A DNA stretch of 64,000 bases from Streptomyces sp. NBC_00353. Lineage in GTDB: Bacteria; Actinomycetota; Actinomycetes; Streptomycetales; Streptomycetaceae. Shown piece by piece: positions 25,389-33,037 of the stretch. The translations under genes and the position numbers were made by a program. Position 1 is the first letter of the stretch. Every line of letters begins with the position of its first letter. The notes beneath the pieces are model-generated. The model did no database searches. It was not told the DNA's origin and saw only the letters and a list, made by a program, of their open reading frames with translations. The DNA lies in contig NZ_CP107985.1 of NCBI RefSeq assembly GCF_036108815.1, positions 1,922,001-1,986,000 of the forward strand, read 5' to 3'.

Positions 25389-26135
25389 TCAGACGATGCC
25401 GCCGTTGGCACGCACGACCTGGCCGTTGACCCAGCGGGCGGGACCGGCGAGGAAGGCGACGACCTCCGCGATGTCCTGTGGAGTCCCGAGGCGCTCCAGC
25501 GGTGCCTGGCCGGCGAGCTTCTCGATGGTCGCCTCGTCCTTGCCGTCCAGGAAGAGAGCGGTGGCGGTCGGCCCGGGGGCCACGGCGTTGACCGTGATGT
25601 CCTTGCCTCGCAGTTCGCGGGCCAGGATCAGGGTCATGGCCTCGACCGCGCCCTTGGTGGCGGCATAGGCGGTGTAGCCGGGGAGGGCCAGCGACAGCAC
25701 GGAGCTGGAGAAGTTGATGATCGCTCCGCCGCCGCGCAGGCGGCGGGCCGCCTGCTGGTCGACGACGAACGTGCCACGGATGTTGGTCCGGTACATCCGG
25801 TCCAGCGCGTCCAGGTCCATGTCGACGAGCGGTGCGAGCGTCATGACGCCCGCGGCGTGGACGACGACGTCGACTCCGCCGAAGGTCTCCTCCGCCGCAT
25901 CGAAGAGCGCCGCCACCGCGGCCTCGTCGGCGACGTCCGCACGGTGGGCGATTGCCTCGCCACCTGCGGCGGCAATCACCGCGACGACGGCCTCGGCCTC
26001 CGTCCGGTTGCCGGCGTAGTTGATGACGACGGCGAATCCGTCGGCAGCCAGGCGTTCGGCGCTCTCGCGGCCGATACCCCTGGATCCTCCCGTGACGACC
26101 GCGACCCGGCGTGCGGTGGTGGTCTGCTCAGTCAA
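25389..26135 (-). CDS. FabG-like short-chain dehydrogenase/reductase
   Basis: Encodes 248 residues with the NADP-type glycine loop TGGSRGIGRE, HAAGVM, the catalytic Ser in NFSSSVLS and Tyr-Lys in YAATKGAVE, and the C-terminal FLAGPARWVNGQVVRANGG of 3-oxoacyl reductase-like SDRs. It is the first gene of the SDR-SDR-TetR operon, directly downstream of the presumed TetR operators. It is probably an accessory, inducible reductase, not the housekeeping FabG. Confidence 0.9.
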   Translation of the reverse strand: MTEQTTTARRVAVVTGGSRGIGRESAERLAADGFAVVINYAGNRTEAEAVVAVIAAAGGEAIAHRADVADEAAVAALFDAAEETFGGVDVVVHAAGVMTLAPLVDMDLDALDRMYRTNIRGTFVVDQQAARRLRGGGAIINFSSSVLSLALPGYTAYAATKGAVEAMTLILARELRGKDITVNAVAPGPTATALFLDGKDEATIEKLAGQAPLERLGTPQDIAEVVAFLAGPARWVNGQVVRANGGIV

Positions 26136-26205
26136 GGCGTTGCTCCCGTTTCAAGGGGGTGCGGTGATGCCCGCTTCCCGATGGAACAACGCTAACACCA
26201 TTTGC

Positions 26206-26252
26206 GTAGCGTCGCTACCACCACCGCGTAGCAACGTTACGAGCGCCGCTAC
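26206..26252 (-). promoter_or_regulatory. Cluster of TetR-type operator sites
   Basis: Two 13-bp dyads, GTAGCG-T-CGCTAC (26206-26218, perfect) and GTAGCAACGTTAC (26228-26240, imperfect), are followed by a half site GCCGCTAC (26245-26252). They lie 70-120 bases upstream of the FabG-like start, in a region divergent from the GNAT gene. Confidence 0.55.
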
Positions 26253-26316
26253 CCACTTTTCGATCGGTCAAAATTCCGATGCGTCGAGGCTTGCCGCCGT
26301 GATAGTCCGGCGAGTC

Positions 26317-26904
26317 ATGGAATCTCTTGTGACAACGCGGCTCGTGCTCCACCCACTGACCCCCGCGGAGGCGGAGTGCGTAGTGCAAGGCCGTCCCGGG
26401 CCGGACGCCCTCTGGGCACCTGACTACCCCAACGACGGCGACCGGGCCGGCGCGAGGCACTTCCTGGAGCACTGCGCGGATACCGGCAATCCTCAGCCGT
26501 TCGGCGCGTACGAGATCCGCCTCCGCGAGAACGGGCACGCCATCGGCGGAGTCGGTTTCCACGGTGTCCCGGACGACCGGGGGCAGGTCACGATCGGCTA
26601 CGGCCTGATACCGGCAATGCGCGGAAAGGGGTACGCCTCCGAGGCCCTGCGTGCACTGCTGGAGATTGCCCGTGCCGCGGGTGTCGCGTCGGTCAGGGGC
26701 GACGCCGACCTCGACAACACCGCGTCCCAGCACGTCATGGCAGCGGCGGGCATGCACTTCGTCGGGGAGGACGACCTGCTGAGGCATTACCGGATCGACT
26801 GGACGGCCGGACCGGCGGCCGAACCCGGGGGCGGAGCGACTGCGACGAACGGAGCCGCCGGGTCCGAACCTTCTCCCGAGGTCTCCGCTCGACGTCCGTC
26901 ATGA
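26317..26904 (+). CDS. GNAT-family N-acetyltransferase
   Basis: Encodes 195 residues from the ATG at 26317. It begins like RimJ/RimL-type enzymes (ESLVTTRLVLHPLTPAEA) and carries the acetyl-CoA motif A region VTIGYGLIPAMRGKGYASEALRA, followed by ASQHVMAAAGMHFVGE. The C-terminal 35 residues are Ala/Gly/Pro-rich and probably disordered. No strong ribosome binding site is present. Acceptor unknown. It ends shortly before a strong bidirectional terminator shared with cbtA. Confidence 0.85.
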   Translation: MESLVTTRLVLHPLTPAEAECVVQGRPGPDALWAPDYPNDGDRAGARHFLEHCADTGNPQPFGAYEIRLRENGHAIGGVGFHGVPDDRGQVTIGYGLIPAMRGKGYASEALRALLEIARAAGVASVRGDADLDNTASQHVMAAAGMHFVGEDDLLRHYRIDWTAGPAAEPGGGATATNGAAGSEPSPEVSARRPS

Positions 26905-26941
26905 CGCCGGGCACCCGGGCGGCTCTGCCCCGACCACGACT

Positions 26942-26970
26942 GAACCCGCCAGGCGTCTCCTGGCGGGTTC
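26942..26970. terminator. Bidirectional terminator between GNAT and cbtA
   Basis: A perfect 12-bp stem GAACCCGCCAGG/CCTGGCGGGTTC with a 5-nt loop lies between two convergent genes, 38 bases past the GNAT stop and 24 bases past the cbtA stop. Confidence 0.85.
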
Positions 26971-26993
26971 GGTCGTAGCGGATTTTCGGCCGG

Positions 26994-27767
26994 TCAGCCG
27001 GCAGCGGTGGCCGTGCGGGATGCCGTGCCGCCACCCGCCGGGACCGTGTCCGGTCCCGGCACCAGCAGCCGTTCGGTCAGGTAGCCGAAAAACAGACCGA
27101 AAGTGGTCCAGAGCGTGGCCTGAACGGCGAGGGTGGCGAGGCGGAACTCCCACAGCAGACCAGCCGGGAAGTCCTTGCCGACCTCGTTGAACGAGGGCAG
27201 GAAAGCGTAGGCGAGACCGATGACGAGGACGTAGCCGGCGGATGCGGCGATCGTCGCGTTCCAGTTGCCCAGGCGAGGAGCCAGCCGCTTGCCGAGGATG
27301 ACGGCCGCAACGGCGAGCAGCACGCTGAGAGCGACCATGAGGAAGAACAGGGCGGTGCGTTGGCCGATCGTGTCGGGGTTGCCGACGGCCGGCGGGTTGG
27401 CCGGGTATTTGAGGAACGGCACGACATACACGGTCAGCAGGGCGCCGAACGCGATCAGTGCAGACGTGGCCCGCGGGCCGAACCTGCCGATGCGGCCGAG
27501 GGCGTAGCAGAAGACGAGCGCGGCGATGCCGCCGATGGCCACGCCGAAGACGAGGACACCGGTGGCGAGGCCGGCCGTGGACTGCATCGTGCGGCTGACG
27601 AGTTCCTCGCCGCCGCCGTGGTCGTGGCTGTGTGCCTCTTCGAGGGCGATCGCCGCGTCGACCCGCGACTCTCCGAGGAAGTAGGCGACGGCAAGTGCGA
27701 GCGCGCCCGCGACGAGGCCGGCCAGCATGCCGCGGACCAGCAGGGCTCTGACGGATATGGAGTTCAT
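26994..27767 (-). CDS. cbtA: Cobalt transporter subunit CbtA
   Basis: Encodes 257 residues with about six membrane segments. The N-terminus MNSISVRALLVRGMLAGLVA and a His-rich loop after the first helix (EEAHSHDHGGGEE) are the hallmarks of CbtA, a B12-regulated cobalt uptake protein. The ATG at 27767 is used because the preceding residues in this frame overlap cbtB's end and are not hydrophobic. cbtB lies 28 bases upstream, and both are placed under the cobalamin riboswitch at 28060-28153. Confidence 0.88.
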   Translation of the reverse strand: MNSISVRALLVRGMLAGLVAGALALAVAYFLGESRVDAAIALEEAHSHDHGGGEELVSRTMQSTAGLATGVLVFGVAIGGIAALVFCYALGRIGRFGPRATSALIAFGALLTVYVVPFLKYPANPPAVGNPDTIGQRTALFFLMVALSVLLAVAAVILGKRLAPRLGNWNATIAASAGYVLVIGLAYAFLPSFNEVGKDFPAGLLWEFRLATLAVQATLWTTFGLFFGYLTERLLVPGPDTVPAGGGTASRTATAAG

Positions 27768-27795
27768 GAGGGGTTCCCCTGGCTTGCGCGGCGTG

Positions 27796-28014
27796 TCAGT
27801 GGCAGGGGAAACCGAGCAGGTGGCGACCGTCATGTACCCACTCGTGGACACCCTCGCCGGAGATGACCGAAGTGGCGCCCTGCTCGGCGCCGACGAAGTA
27901 CAGCAGGACGAGCATGAGAATGCCGAAGAAGACCGCCCATGGGGCGATGGCCTTCAGCGAGATGGGGGTGATGGCGGGTGATGCGACGGCGGCGGGGGCA
28001 GCAGTCTGTGCCAT
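27796..28014 (-). CDS. cbtB: Cobalt transporter subunit CbtB
   Basis: Encodes 72 residues: one membrane helix (AIAPWAVFFGILMLVLLYFVG) followed by a His-rich extracellular tail (HEWVHDGRHLLGFPCH) that would bind cobalt, exactly the CbtB pattern. AGGAGG lies 7 bases before the ATG, inside the riboswitch expression platform. Confidence 0.9.
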   Translation of the reverse strand: MAQTAAPAAVASPAITPISLKAIAPWAVFFGILMLVLLYFVGAEQGATSVISGEGVHEWVHDGRHLLGFPCH

Positions 28015-28059
28015 GGCAGAACCTCCTGGGGGAACACGCGTCCCGATCGTGGTGCCTGA

Positions 28060-28153
28060 GACGACAGCGCTGGGTCTGACTTCCCGTACGGATACGGGTT
28101 CACAGTGGCGCGACCGTGCCGGATTCTCACCGGACTTCCATCACACCGTCGTC
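28060..28153 (-). ncRNA. Cobalamin riboswitch upstream of cbtBA
   Basis: Read on the minus strand, the core has the conserved GGAAGTCCGGTGAGAATCCG segment, a CGGT-cGCGCC run and the B12-box GCCACTG, and later GGGAAGTCAGACCC. Outer arms GTCGTC and GACGAC pair as P1. The element ends 45 bases before the cbtB ATG. A short hairpin (GGGA...TCCC around 28030-28045) next to the AGGAGG site could be the translational switch. High cobalamin should turn cobalt uptake off. Confidence 0.85.
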
Positions 28154-28275
28154 ATGTTCGTCGCGACCATACCGTCTGGGAGCACCCCGCCGCCATGGCA
28201 CCATCTGCCCACCCCACAGCCCTGGATGCCATGGTGTGCTTACTGAAGAGGCCACAGTTCAGGGAGTTGACGCGG

Positions 28276-28890
28276 GTGTTGACGGTACGGGTGATGTTGA
28301 TCTCACCGGCGCTCAACGCGGCGCTGCGCGAGGCCCGGTTCGACGGCGACGCCCCGCTCGACGCGTCCGGCGTCCGGCGGGCGCGTGCGGCCGCGGCCGC
28401 GGTGCCTGCTGCCGATCGCCGGGTGCACGGCCCGGACGAACGGTGCACCGGGACCGCCGAGGCATTGGGTCTGCGGTCCGATCCCGAACCTGCCCTTCGT
28501 GGCTGGGACTTGGGGCGCTGGAGCGGGCAACGGCTGGCGGAGGTGAGCCGGGACGAGCCGGGGGCGGTATCGGCCTGGCTGTCCAAGCCCTCGGCGGCCC
28601 CGCACGGCGGTGAGTCGCTGCTGGATCTGCATGCGCGGGTGGGCGGCTGGCTGGATTCGCTGCATCGGGAGGGCGCCGATGACGGCAGCGTGCTCGCCGT
28701 GGCCGAACCCGCGGTGGTGCGGGCCGCGGTCGTGCATGCGCTGGGCCTTCCGCCCCAGACATTCTGGCGGTTGGACGTCGCTCCGCTGACGCTGACCGAG
28801 CTCAGCGGCCGGTCCGGGCGGTGGAACCTGCGTTGCGGGCGGCCCCTGGGCACCGGAACCGACGAGACCACCGCACTGCACAGACAGTAG
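28276..28890 (+). CDS. Histidine-phosphatase-superfamily-like protein lacking both catalytic histidines
   Basis: Encodes 204 residues; GTG at 28276 has AGGGAG 9 bases upstream (TTG at 28279 is possible). The order of motifs follows the phosphoglycerate-mutase-like superfamily (FDGDAPLDASGVRRARAAA, then RCTGTAEALGL, LRGWDLGRWSGQRL and HGGESLLDLHARV). The diagnostic LIRHGET start, however, reads LISPALN, and the second catalytic His region (usually VSHG) reads AEPAVVRAAV. It sits head to head with the cobalt genes, where a CobC-type phosphatase would fit, but normal phosphatase chemistry looks impossible. Confidence 0.75.
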   Translation: MLTVRVMLISPALNAALREARFDGDAPLDASGVRRARAAAAAVPAADRRVHGPDERCTGTAEALGLRSDPEPALRGWDLGRWSGQRLAEVSRDEPGAVSAWLSKPSAAPHGGESLLDLHARVGGWLDSLHREGADDGSVLAVAEPAVVRAAVVHALGLPPQTFWRLDVAPLTLTELSGRSGRWNLRCGRPLGTGTDETTALHRQ

Positions 28891-28904
28891 CCGGACGAGT
28901 CGTA

Positions 28905-28922
28905 TCCGTGATGGATCACGGA
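28905..28922. repeat. 18-bp perfect palindrome
   Basis: TCCGTGAT-GG-ATCACGGA begins 15 bases after the phosphatase-like stop and 215 bases before the Asp23 gene. It is too short-looped for a good terminator and may be a regulator site. Confidence 0.4.
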
Positions 28923-29137
28923 ATCACGTGCGCCGCTTTCGCCATGCGTCACGACGGACTTCACCTCCCCGCCCCGGACCGGAGAGCCGACGCCCGAGAC
29001 CGGACTCCCCCACAGCGACCCACTCCCCTCAGTGACGGGCCCGACCGTGCACTCTTCCGCTCAAGCAATGCTGACAAATAGTACGTAAAATGGCCAAGGC
29101 GATCGAGCCCACCTCCTCTTCGGAAGGGCGACCGACC

Positions 29138-29632
29138 ATGAGCGATCAAACGCAGCTGAGCCGGCCCGAGACCACCCGCCCGGCATCCGAGTCCACGCAC
29201 GGAGCGGGACCGCATGGCGAAAACCGCCGAACGGAGCCCGGGGCACGGGGGCGTACCACGATCGCCGACGGCGTAGTGGCGAAGATCGCCGGGCTGGCGG
29301 CCCGGGGCGTGCCCGGGGTCCAGAGCATGGGCGGAGGATTCGTCCGCGGTATGGGGACCGTGCGGGATCGAGTGCCCGGAGCGGGAAGCCGGTCCGTCAC
29401 CAGCGGTGTCAAGGTCGAGGTCGGCGAGGTTCAGACCGCTGTCGACCTGTCGATCATCGTCGAATACGGCTTCCCGATCGTCGAGCTCGCGGGCGATGTC
29501 CGGACCGAGGTGATCGCCGCCATCGAGCGGATGACCGGTCTGGAGGTCGTAGAGGTCAACATCACGGTGACCGACGTGAAGCTGCCCGACGAGGAAGAGG
29601 AGCAGCAGGCGCCGGAGAGGCGAGTCGCGTAG
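29138..29632 (+). CDS. Asp23/Gls24 family envelope stress response protein
   Basis: Encodes 164 residues; ATG at 29138 preceded by GGAAGGG. After a disordered N-terminal tail, the Asp23 domain is clear: GRTTIADGVVAKIAGLAARGVPGVQSM, then SGVKVEVGEVQTAVDLSIIVEYG and the acidic end. This family associates with the membrane and is induced by alkaline or envelope stress. It heads a set with two paralogous small proteins that follow within 170 and 75 bases. Confidence 0.88.
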   Translation: MSDQTQLSRPETTRPASESTHGAGPHGENRRTEPGARGRTTIADGVVAKIAGLAARGVPGVQSMGGGFVRGMGTVRDRVPGAGSRSVTSGVKVEVGEVQTAVDLSIIVEYGFPIVELAGDVRTEVIAAIERMTGLEVVEVNITVTDVKLPDEEEEQQAPERRVA

Positions 29633-29799
29633 TGGTTCGCCGGACCGGATCGCGCCTGGTCGAAGGGGGTGCCCATCGGCCGTGTCGTCGGCCTGGAACC
29701 TCGGCTGTCTCCCGAGGCCCATCGGATGTTCGCCTGGTACAGGGCCACTGAGGCTGCCGCACATGACGGGGATGTGGCCGACCTCGATCGGAGGACCAG

Positions 29800-30354
29800 A
29801 TGTCCACTGGAATCATTGTTGCCATCGTCGTCGTGGTGGTGGTCCTTGTCGCCCTCGCGGTGATTGTCCGGCTCGCCATTCGGCGGCGGCATCTGCAAGA
29901 ACGCTTCGGGCCCGAGTACGAGCACGCTGTTGAAACCGGTGACAGCCGCACGGCGGCAGAGCGTGATCTGCGCGACCGCGAGCAACGGCACGACGACCTC
30001 GATCTGAAGCCGCTGGCCTCGACTGCCCGTCAGCAGTACACGCAGGACTGGAGCAGCGTGCAGGAGCACTTCGTGGACCGTCCGCGAGAGGCGGTCGGTG
30101 AGGCGGACCAGCTGGTGACCCGGCTCATGAACGAACGCGGCTACCCGACCGAGGGCTACGAGCAGCAGGTGAAGGACCTGTCGGTCGAACACGGGCGCAC
30201 GCTGGAGCATTACCGTGCCGCCCACGAAGTCAATGCACGAGCCGGCGGTCAGCAGACGACCACCGAGGAACTGCGGGGAGCGATGGTGCACTACCGCGCA
30301 CTCTTCGACGACCTGCTCACCAACGGCGACAGGCCGGGGCAGCAACACACTTGA
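29800..30354 (+). CDS. Membrane-anchored conserved hypothetical protein
   Basis: Encodes 184 residues from ATG with GGAGG 5 bases upstream. One N-terminal membrane helix (residues 4-26) is followed by a charged helical domain containing YTQDWSSVQEHFVDRPREAV, DQLVTRLMNERGYP and VHYRALFDDLL. The same pattern recurs in the next gene without the helix, so the two are paralogues. The pairing with an Asp23-type protein is common in Streptomyces and suggests an envelope-stress or membrane-organising role. No enzymatic motif is visible. Confidence 0.8.
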   Translation: MSTGIIVAIVVVVVVLVALAVIVRLAIRRRHLQERFGPEYEHAVETGDSRTAAERDLRDREQRHDDLDLKPLASTARQQYTQDWSSVQEHFVDRPREAVGEADQLVTRLMNERGYPTEGYEQQVKDLSVEHGRTLEHYRAAHEVNARAGGQQTTTEELRGAMVHYRALFDDLLTNGDRPGQQHT

Positions 30355-30428
30355 CCCGGCGCCCGCGCATACCGGCGGGCCAAAGGATCGAGAGCCCGTC
30401 GAAACCCATTCGGACGAGGTGAACAAGC

Positions 30429-30959
30429 ATGCAGCGCGAACACAGTGGATCGGGCGACCACAGCAGCGCGGCCGACGCGGGCCTCAGCACCGAGGATCCC
30501 GCCCGGCCTCGGGATGATCGAGATGCAGATCGTGGGACGCCGTCGGCCACGGCGGATGACGCTCCCCCGTCCACCGGGAATGCCGCTGAGAACGCCGCTG
30601 ACGCTGAAGACACCGCCAAGGACGCCGCGCCAGCAGAGCAGGCCGCAGCGGGTACACCGCACGCTTCGGCGCCGGACCAGGGCCAGGAGAACGAGCCGCT
30701 TCTCGGTCCCGAGGAAGCCGAGGCCTTCAAGTCCAAATGGCGGGCCGTCCAGACAGCCTTCGTCGACGATCCGCAGGACGCCGTCCGTACGGCCGACGCC
30801 TTGGTCGCCGAGGTCATGCAGACGCTGGCGCGGTCGTTCGCATCCCGCAAGGAAGGGCTCGAAAGCCAGTGGGGCCGGGGAGAAGAGGTCCTCACCGAGG
30901 ATCTGCGCATTGCCCTCCAGCGCTACCGCTCGTTCTTCAACCGCCTGCTCAGCGCCTGA
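30429..30959 (+). CDS. Soluble paralogue of the preceding protein
   Basis: Encodes 176 residues. The first 95 are acidic, Ala-rich and probably disordered; the remainder (FKSKWRAVQTAFVDDPQDAV, DALVAEVMQTLARSFASRK, LQRYRSFFNRLLSA) aligns with the soluble domain of the 29800 gene product (WxxVQxxFVDxPxxAV). GAGGTG lies about 7 bases before the ATG. It lacks a membrane helix and may bind its membrane-anchored paralogue. Function unknown. Confidence 0.8.
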   Translation: MQREHSGSGDHSSAADAGLSTEDPARPRDDRDADRGTPSATADDAPPSTGNAAENAADAEDTAKDAAPAEQAAAGTPHASAPDQGQENEPLLGPEEAEAFKSKWRAVQTAFVDDPQDAVRTADALVAEVMQTLARSFASRKEGLESQWGRGEEVLTEDLRIALQRYRSFFNRLLSA

Positions 30960-31199
30960 TCGCGGAGAAGGGGTCGGCAGGCGTGATCGACTGCGCTCCG
31001 GGCCACGGTCTGCCGGCCCCGGACGACAGTGTGACCACAGCAGTCGTCGGCCACGTGGACAAGCACGCATGCTTCGTCCGACGAGCTCGCCGCCACTTCG
31101 TCTGCACCTCGGGACGCAGGTACAGCGTGCGGGTACGCGGAGGCGACGGATCCCGACGACGCATCGACCCCGTCTCTTGCCCGGGGGTTGTGAGCTGCC
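30960..31199. other. Flank between the stress trio and the TnpB element
   Basis: No gene is supported. A frame reading on from the previous gene continues through here but has no protein-like features. Confidence 0.4.
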
Positions 31200-31356
31200 G
31201 TCGGTTAGCTGAGCTGGAGTGAGTTGTAGCGAGTGGGAGTGAGTCCTGTCGGTTAGTTCGTGGGGGGAACGGGAGTTCCGGGGTCGAATGGGTGACCTTG
31301 GTGGCTGGTGCTCGTTGGGCTGGGTGGCAGGTGTCGGGCCTTGAGGGGGTGATGTG

Positions 31357-32985
31357 ATGGGTGGTGTGCGGAAGTTGACGGCGTCCTTCGTGGTGCCCGG
31401 GCCTTGCGGGGTGGCGGTCCGGGACCGTCTCAAGCACCTCACGCCCCAGGACGAGAGGGTGCTGCGTGCGGTCGGTGAGCATCAGGGTGCGCTTGCTTCC
31501 CGTGATCTCAAGGCCCGCTGTGCGGATGGTCTCGAGCACGGTGCAGACAAGTGGGCAGCACGTAAGCGGGACCTTACGAAGGAGTCGTCGTCGCGGATCG
31601 CCGGTGCGATCACCAAGGCCACGCACGATCAGTGGGCGCTGGCCCGCCGTTGCCACGCGGCACACATCCGGAAGTTGGCAGCCGGGATCAAGACGCTGCG
31701 GCACCGCCTGGCCCTCCCAATCGGGGCGCCCGGAACGAAGCGGGCCGCGGGCGGCTACCGGTCGAAGAACGAGTGGTTCCGCAAGTCCCGCCGCCTCGCG
31801 GCACTGGAAGACCGGCACGATGCCGCTGTCGCCGACTGGCAAGCCGGACGGGTCCGGGTGGTGCGGGGCGGTAGACGTCTCCTCAACACCCGCCACCACC
31901 TCACCCAGGCCCAGCTCACTGAAGATCAGTGGCGGGAACGGTGGGAGGCGGAACGCTGGTTTCTCGCTGCCGATGGTGAGTCGGGGAAGCGGTTCGGGAA
32001 CGAGACGATACGCGTCACCGACACCGGCGAAGTGTCGGTCAAGCTGCCCGTTCCGCTCGCGCACCTGGCCAACACCAAACACGGCCGGTACACCCTCACC
32101 GCCCGTATCGCGTTCGCGCACCGGGGCCAGGAGTGGGCCGACCGCATCACCGCGAACCGAGCCGTCGCCTACCGCATCCACCTCGACGTGGAGCGCGGCC
32201 GCTGGTACCTCACCGCATCCTGGCAACGCCCCGCCGTGAAAACCATCCCGCTGGAAACCGCCCGCGCCCGGGGCATGATCGGCGTCGACACCAACGCGGA
32301 CCACTTCGCCGCCTACCGGCTCGACGTCCACGGCAACCCCATCGGTGACCCGCACCGCTTCCCCTACGACCTGTCCGGAACCGCCGGCCACCGCGACGCA
32401 CAGATCCGGCACGCGCTCACGCGTCTGCTGCACTGGACCCAGCAGGCCGGCGCGAAGACCATAGCCATTGAAGATCTGGACTTCACCGCTGAGAAGACCC
32501 GCGAGAAGCACGGCAGCGGCAAGCGGTTCCGGCAGCTCATCTCCGGCATGCCCACCAGGAAACTCAAGGCCCGGCTCGTCTCCATGGCCGCCGAACAGGG
32601 TCTCGCGATTGTCGCGGTCGACCCCGCCTACACCAGCATGTGGGGTGCCCAGCACTGGCAGAAGCCGCTGGCCACCCCGCACCGCACCATGTCCCGTCAC
32701 GATGCCGCCGGCATCGCGATCGGGAGACGCGCCCTCGGACACCCGATCCAGCGACGGACGGCACCGCCCCCACACGACCAGGGTGATCGTGCGAGGCATC
32801 GGACCGTCCAGGCCGGACCAGGCGCCCGGGGGCGTGAGGAAACCCGCCCGCCCGCAACGGACCGGCCCCCCGGAGGGCCGCCGCCGAGCGGGAAGCGAAA
32901 GCGGGAACCCAGCGCATCCAAAACCGTTCGGGATGCGCCCAGTACGCAACAGTGGGTCCAAGACTCACTTACGCCCACTGGTTAG
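31357..32985 (+). CDS. tnpB: TnpB-related RuvC nuclease without zinc ribbon
   Basis: Encodes 542 residues; ATG at 31357 with GGGGG 7 bases upstream. The RuvC catalytic acids are all present: D311 (MIGVDTNADHF), E372 (IAIEDLDF) and D449 (SRHDAAGIAIGRRALG). Between E372 and D449 a canonical TnpB has a four-cysteine ribbon after VDPAYTS; here the text is VDPAYTSMWGAQHWQKPL with no cysteines. This matches the actinobacterial TnpB-related accessory subgroup. After about residue 463 the protein becomes a Pro/Arg/Gly-rich tail that looks like translated noncoding RNA sequence. It may be an RNA-guided nuclease. Confidence 0.8.
   Translation: MGGVRKLTASFVVPGPCGVAVRDRLKHLTPQDERVLRAVGEHQGALASRDLKARCADGLEHGADKWAARKRDLTKESSSRIAGAITKATHDQWALARRCHAAHIRKLAAGIKTLRHRLALPIGAPGTKRAAGGYRSKNEWFRKSRRLAALEDRHDAAVADWQAGRVRVVRGGRRLLNTRHHLTQAQLTEDQWRERWEAERWFLAADGESGKRFGNETIRVTDTGEVSVKLPVPLAHLANTKHGRYTLTARIAFAHRGQEWADRITANRAVAYRIHLDVERGRWYLTASWQRPAVKTIPLETARARGMIGVDTNADHFAAYRLDVHGNPIGDPHRFPYDLSGTAGHRDAQIRHALTRLLHWTQQAGAKTIAIEDLDFTAEKTREKHGSGKRFRQLISGMPTRKLKARLVSMAAEQGLAIVAVDPAYTSMWGAQHWQKPLATPHRTMSRHDAAGIAIGRRALGHPIQRRTAPPPHDQGDRARHRTVQAGPGARGREETRPPATDRPPGGPPPSGKRKREPSASKTVRDAPSTQQWVQDSLTPTG
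32950..32980 (+). repeat. Candidate right-end hairpin of the IS element
   Basis: CAGTGGG (32950-32956) and CCCACTG (32974-32980) pair across a 17-nt loop just inside the tnpB stop codon. This is where IS605 elements carry their subterminal hairpin and the 3' end of the guide (omega) RNA. Confidence 0.4.
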
Positions 32986-33037
32986 GAACGGTCGGCCACG
33001 TCGGGATCCGTCCCACGCGCCGGCTCACCGTCCGTGC

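Larger units (their letters stand above)
31200..32985 (+). mobile_element. IS200/IS605-type element carrying only tnpB
   Basis: The element is recognised from its tnpB gene; there is no tnpA transposase, so it would need help to move. The left flank (31200-31260) has tandem GAGTGAG words and two copies of TCGGTTAG (31201-31208, 31249-31256); GGTTAG recurs at the extreme right (32980-32985). The exact ends are uncertain and no target duplication is expected for this family. Confidence 0.55.

Noticed and set aside
22499..25429. 976-codon plus-strand open frame across pirin, TPR, TetR and SDR genes
   Set aside because: It crosses several well-supported genes on both strands and has the composition of a shadow frame.
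30949..32961. Very long minus-strand open frame opposite the TnpB gene
   Set aside because: It is antisense to a clear RuvC-type gene, is rich in Arg/Gly/Pro, and shows no family motif; long antisense frames are usual in high-GC DNA.
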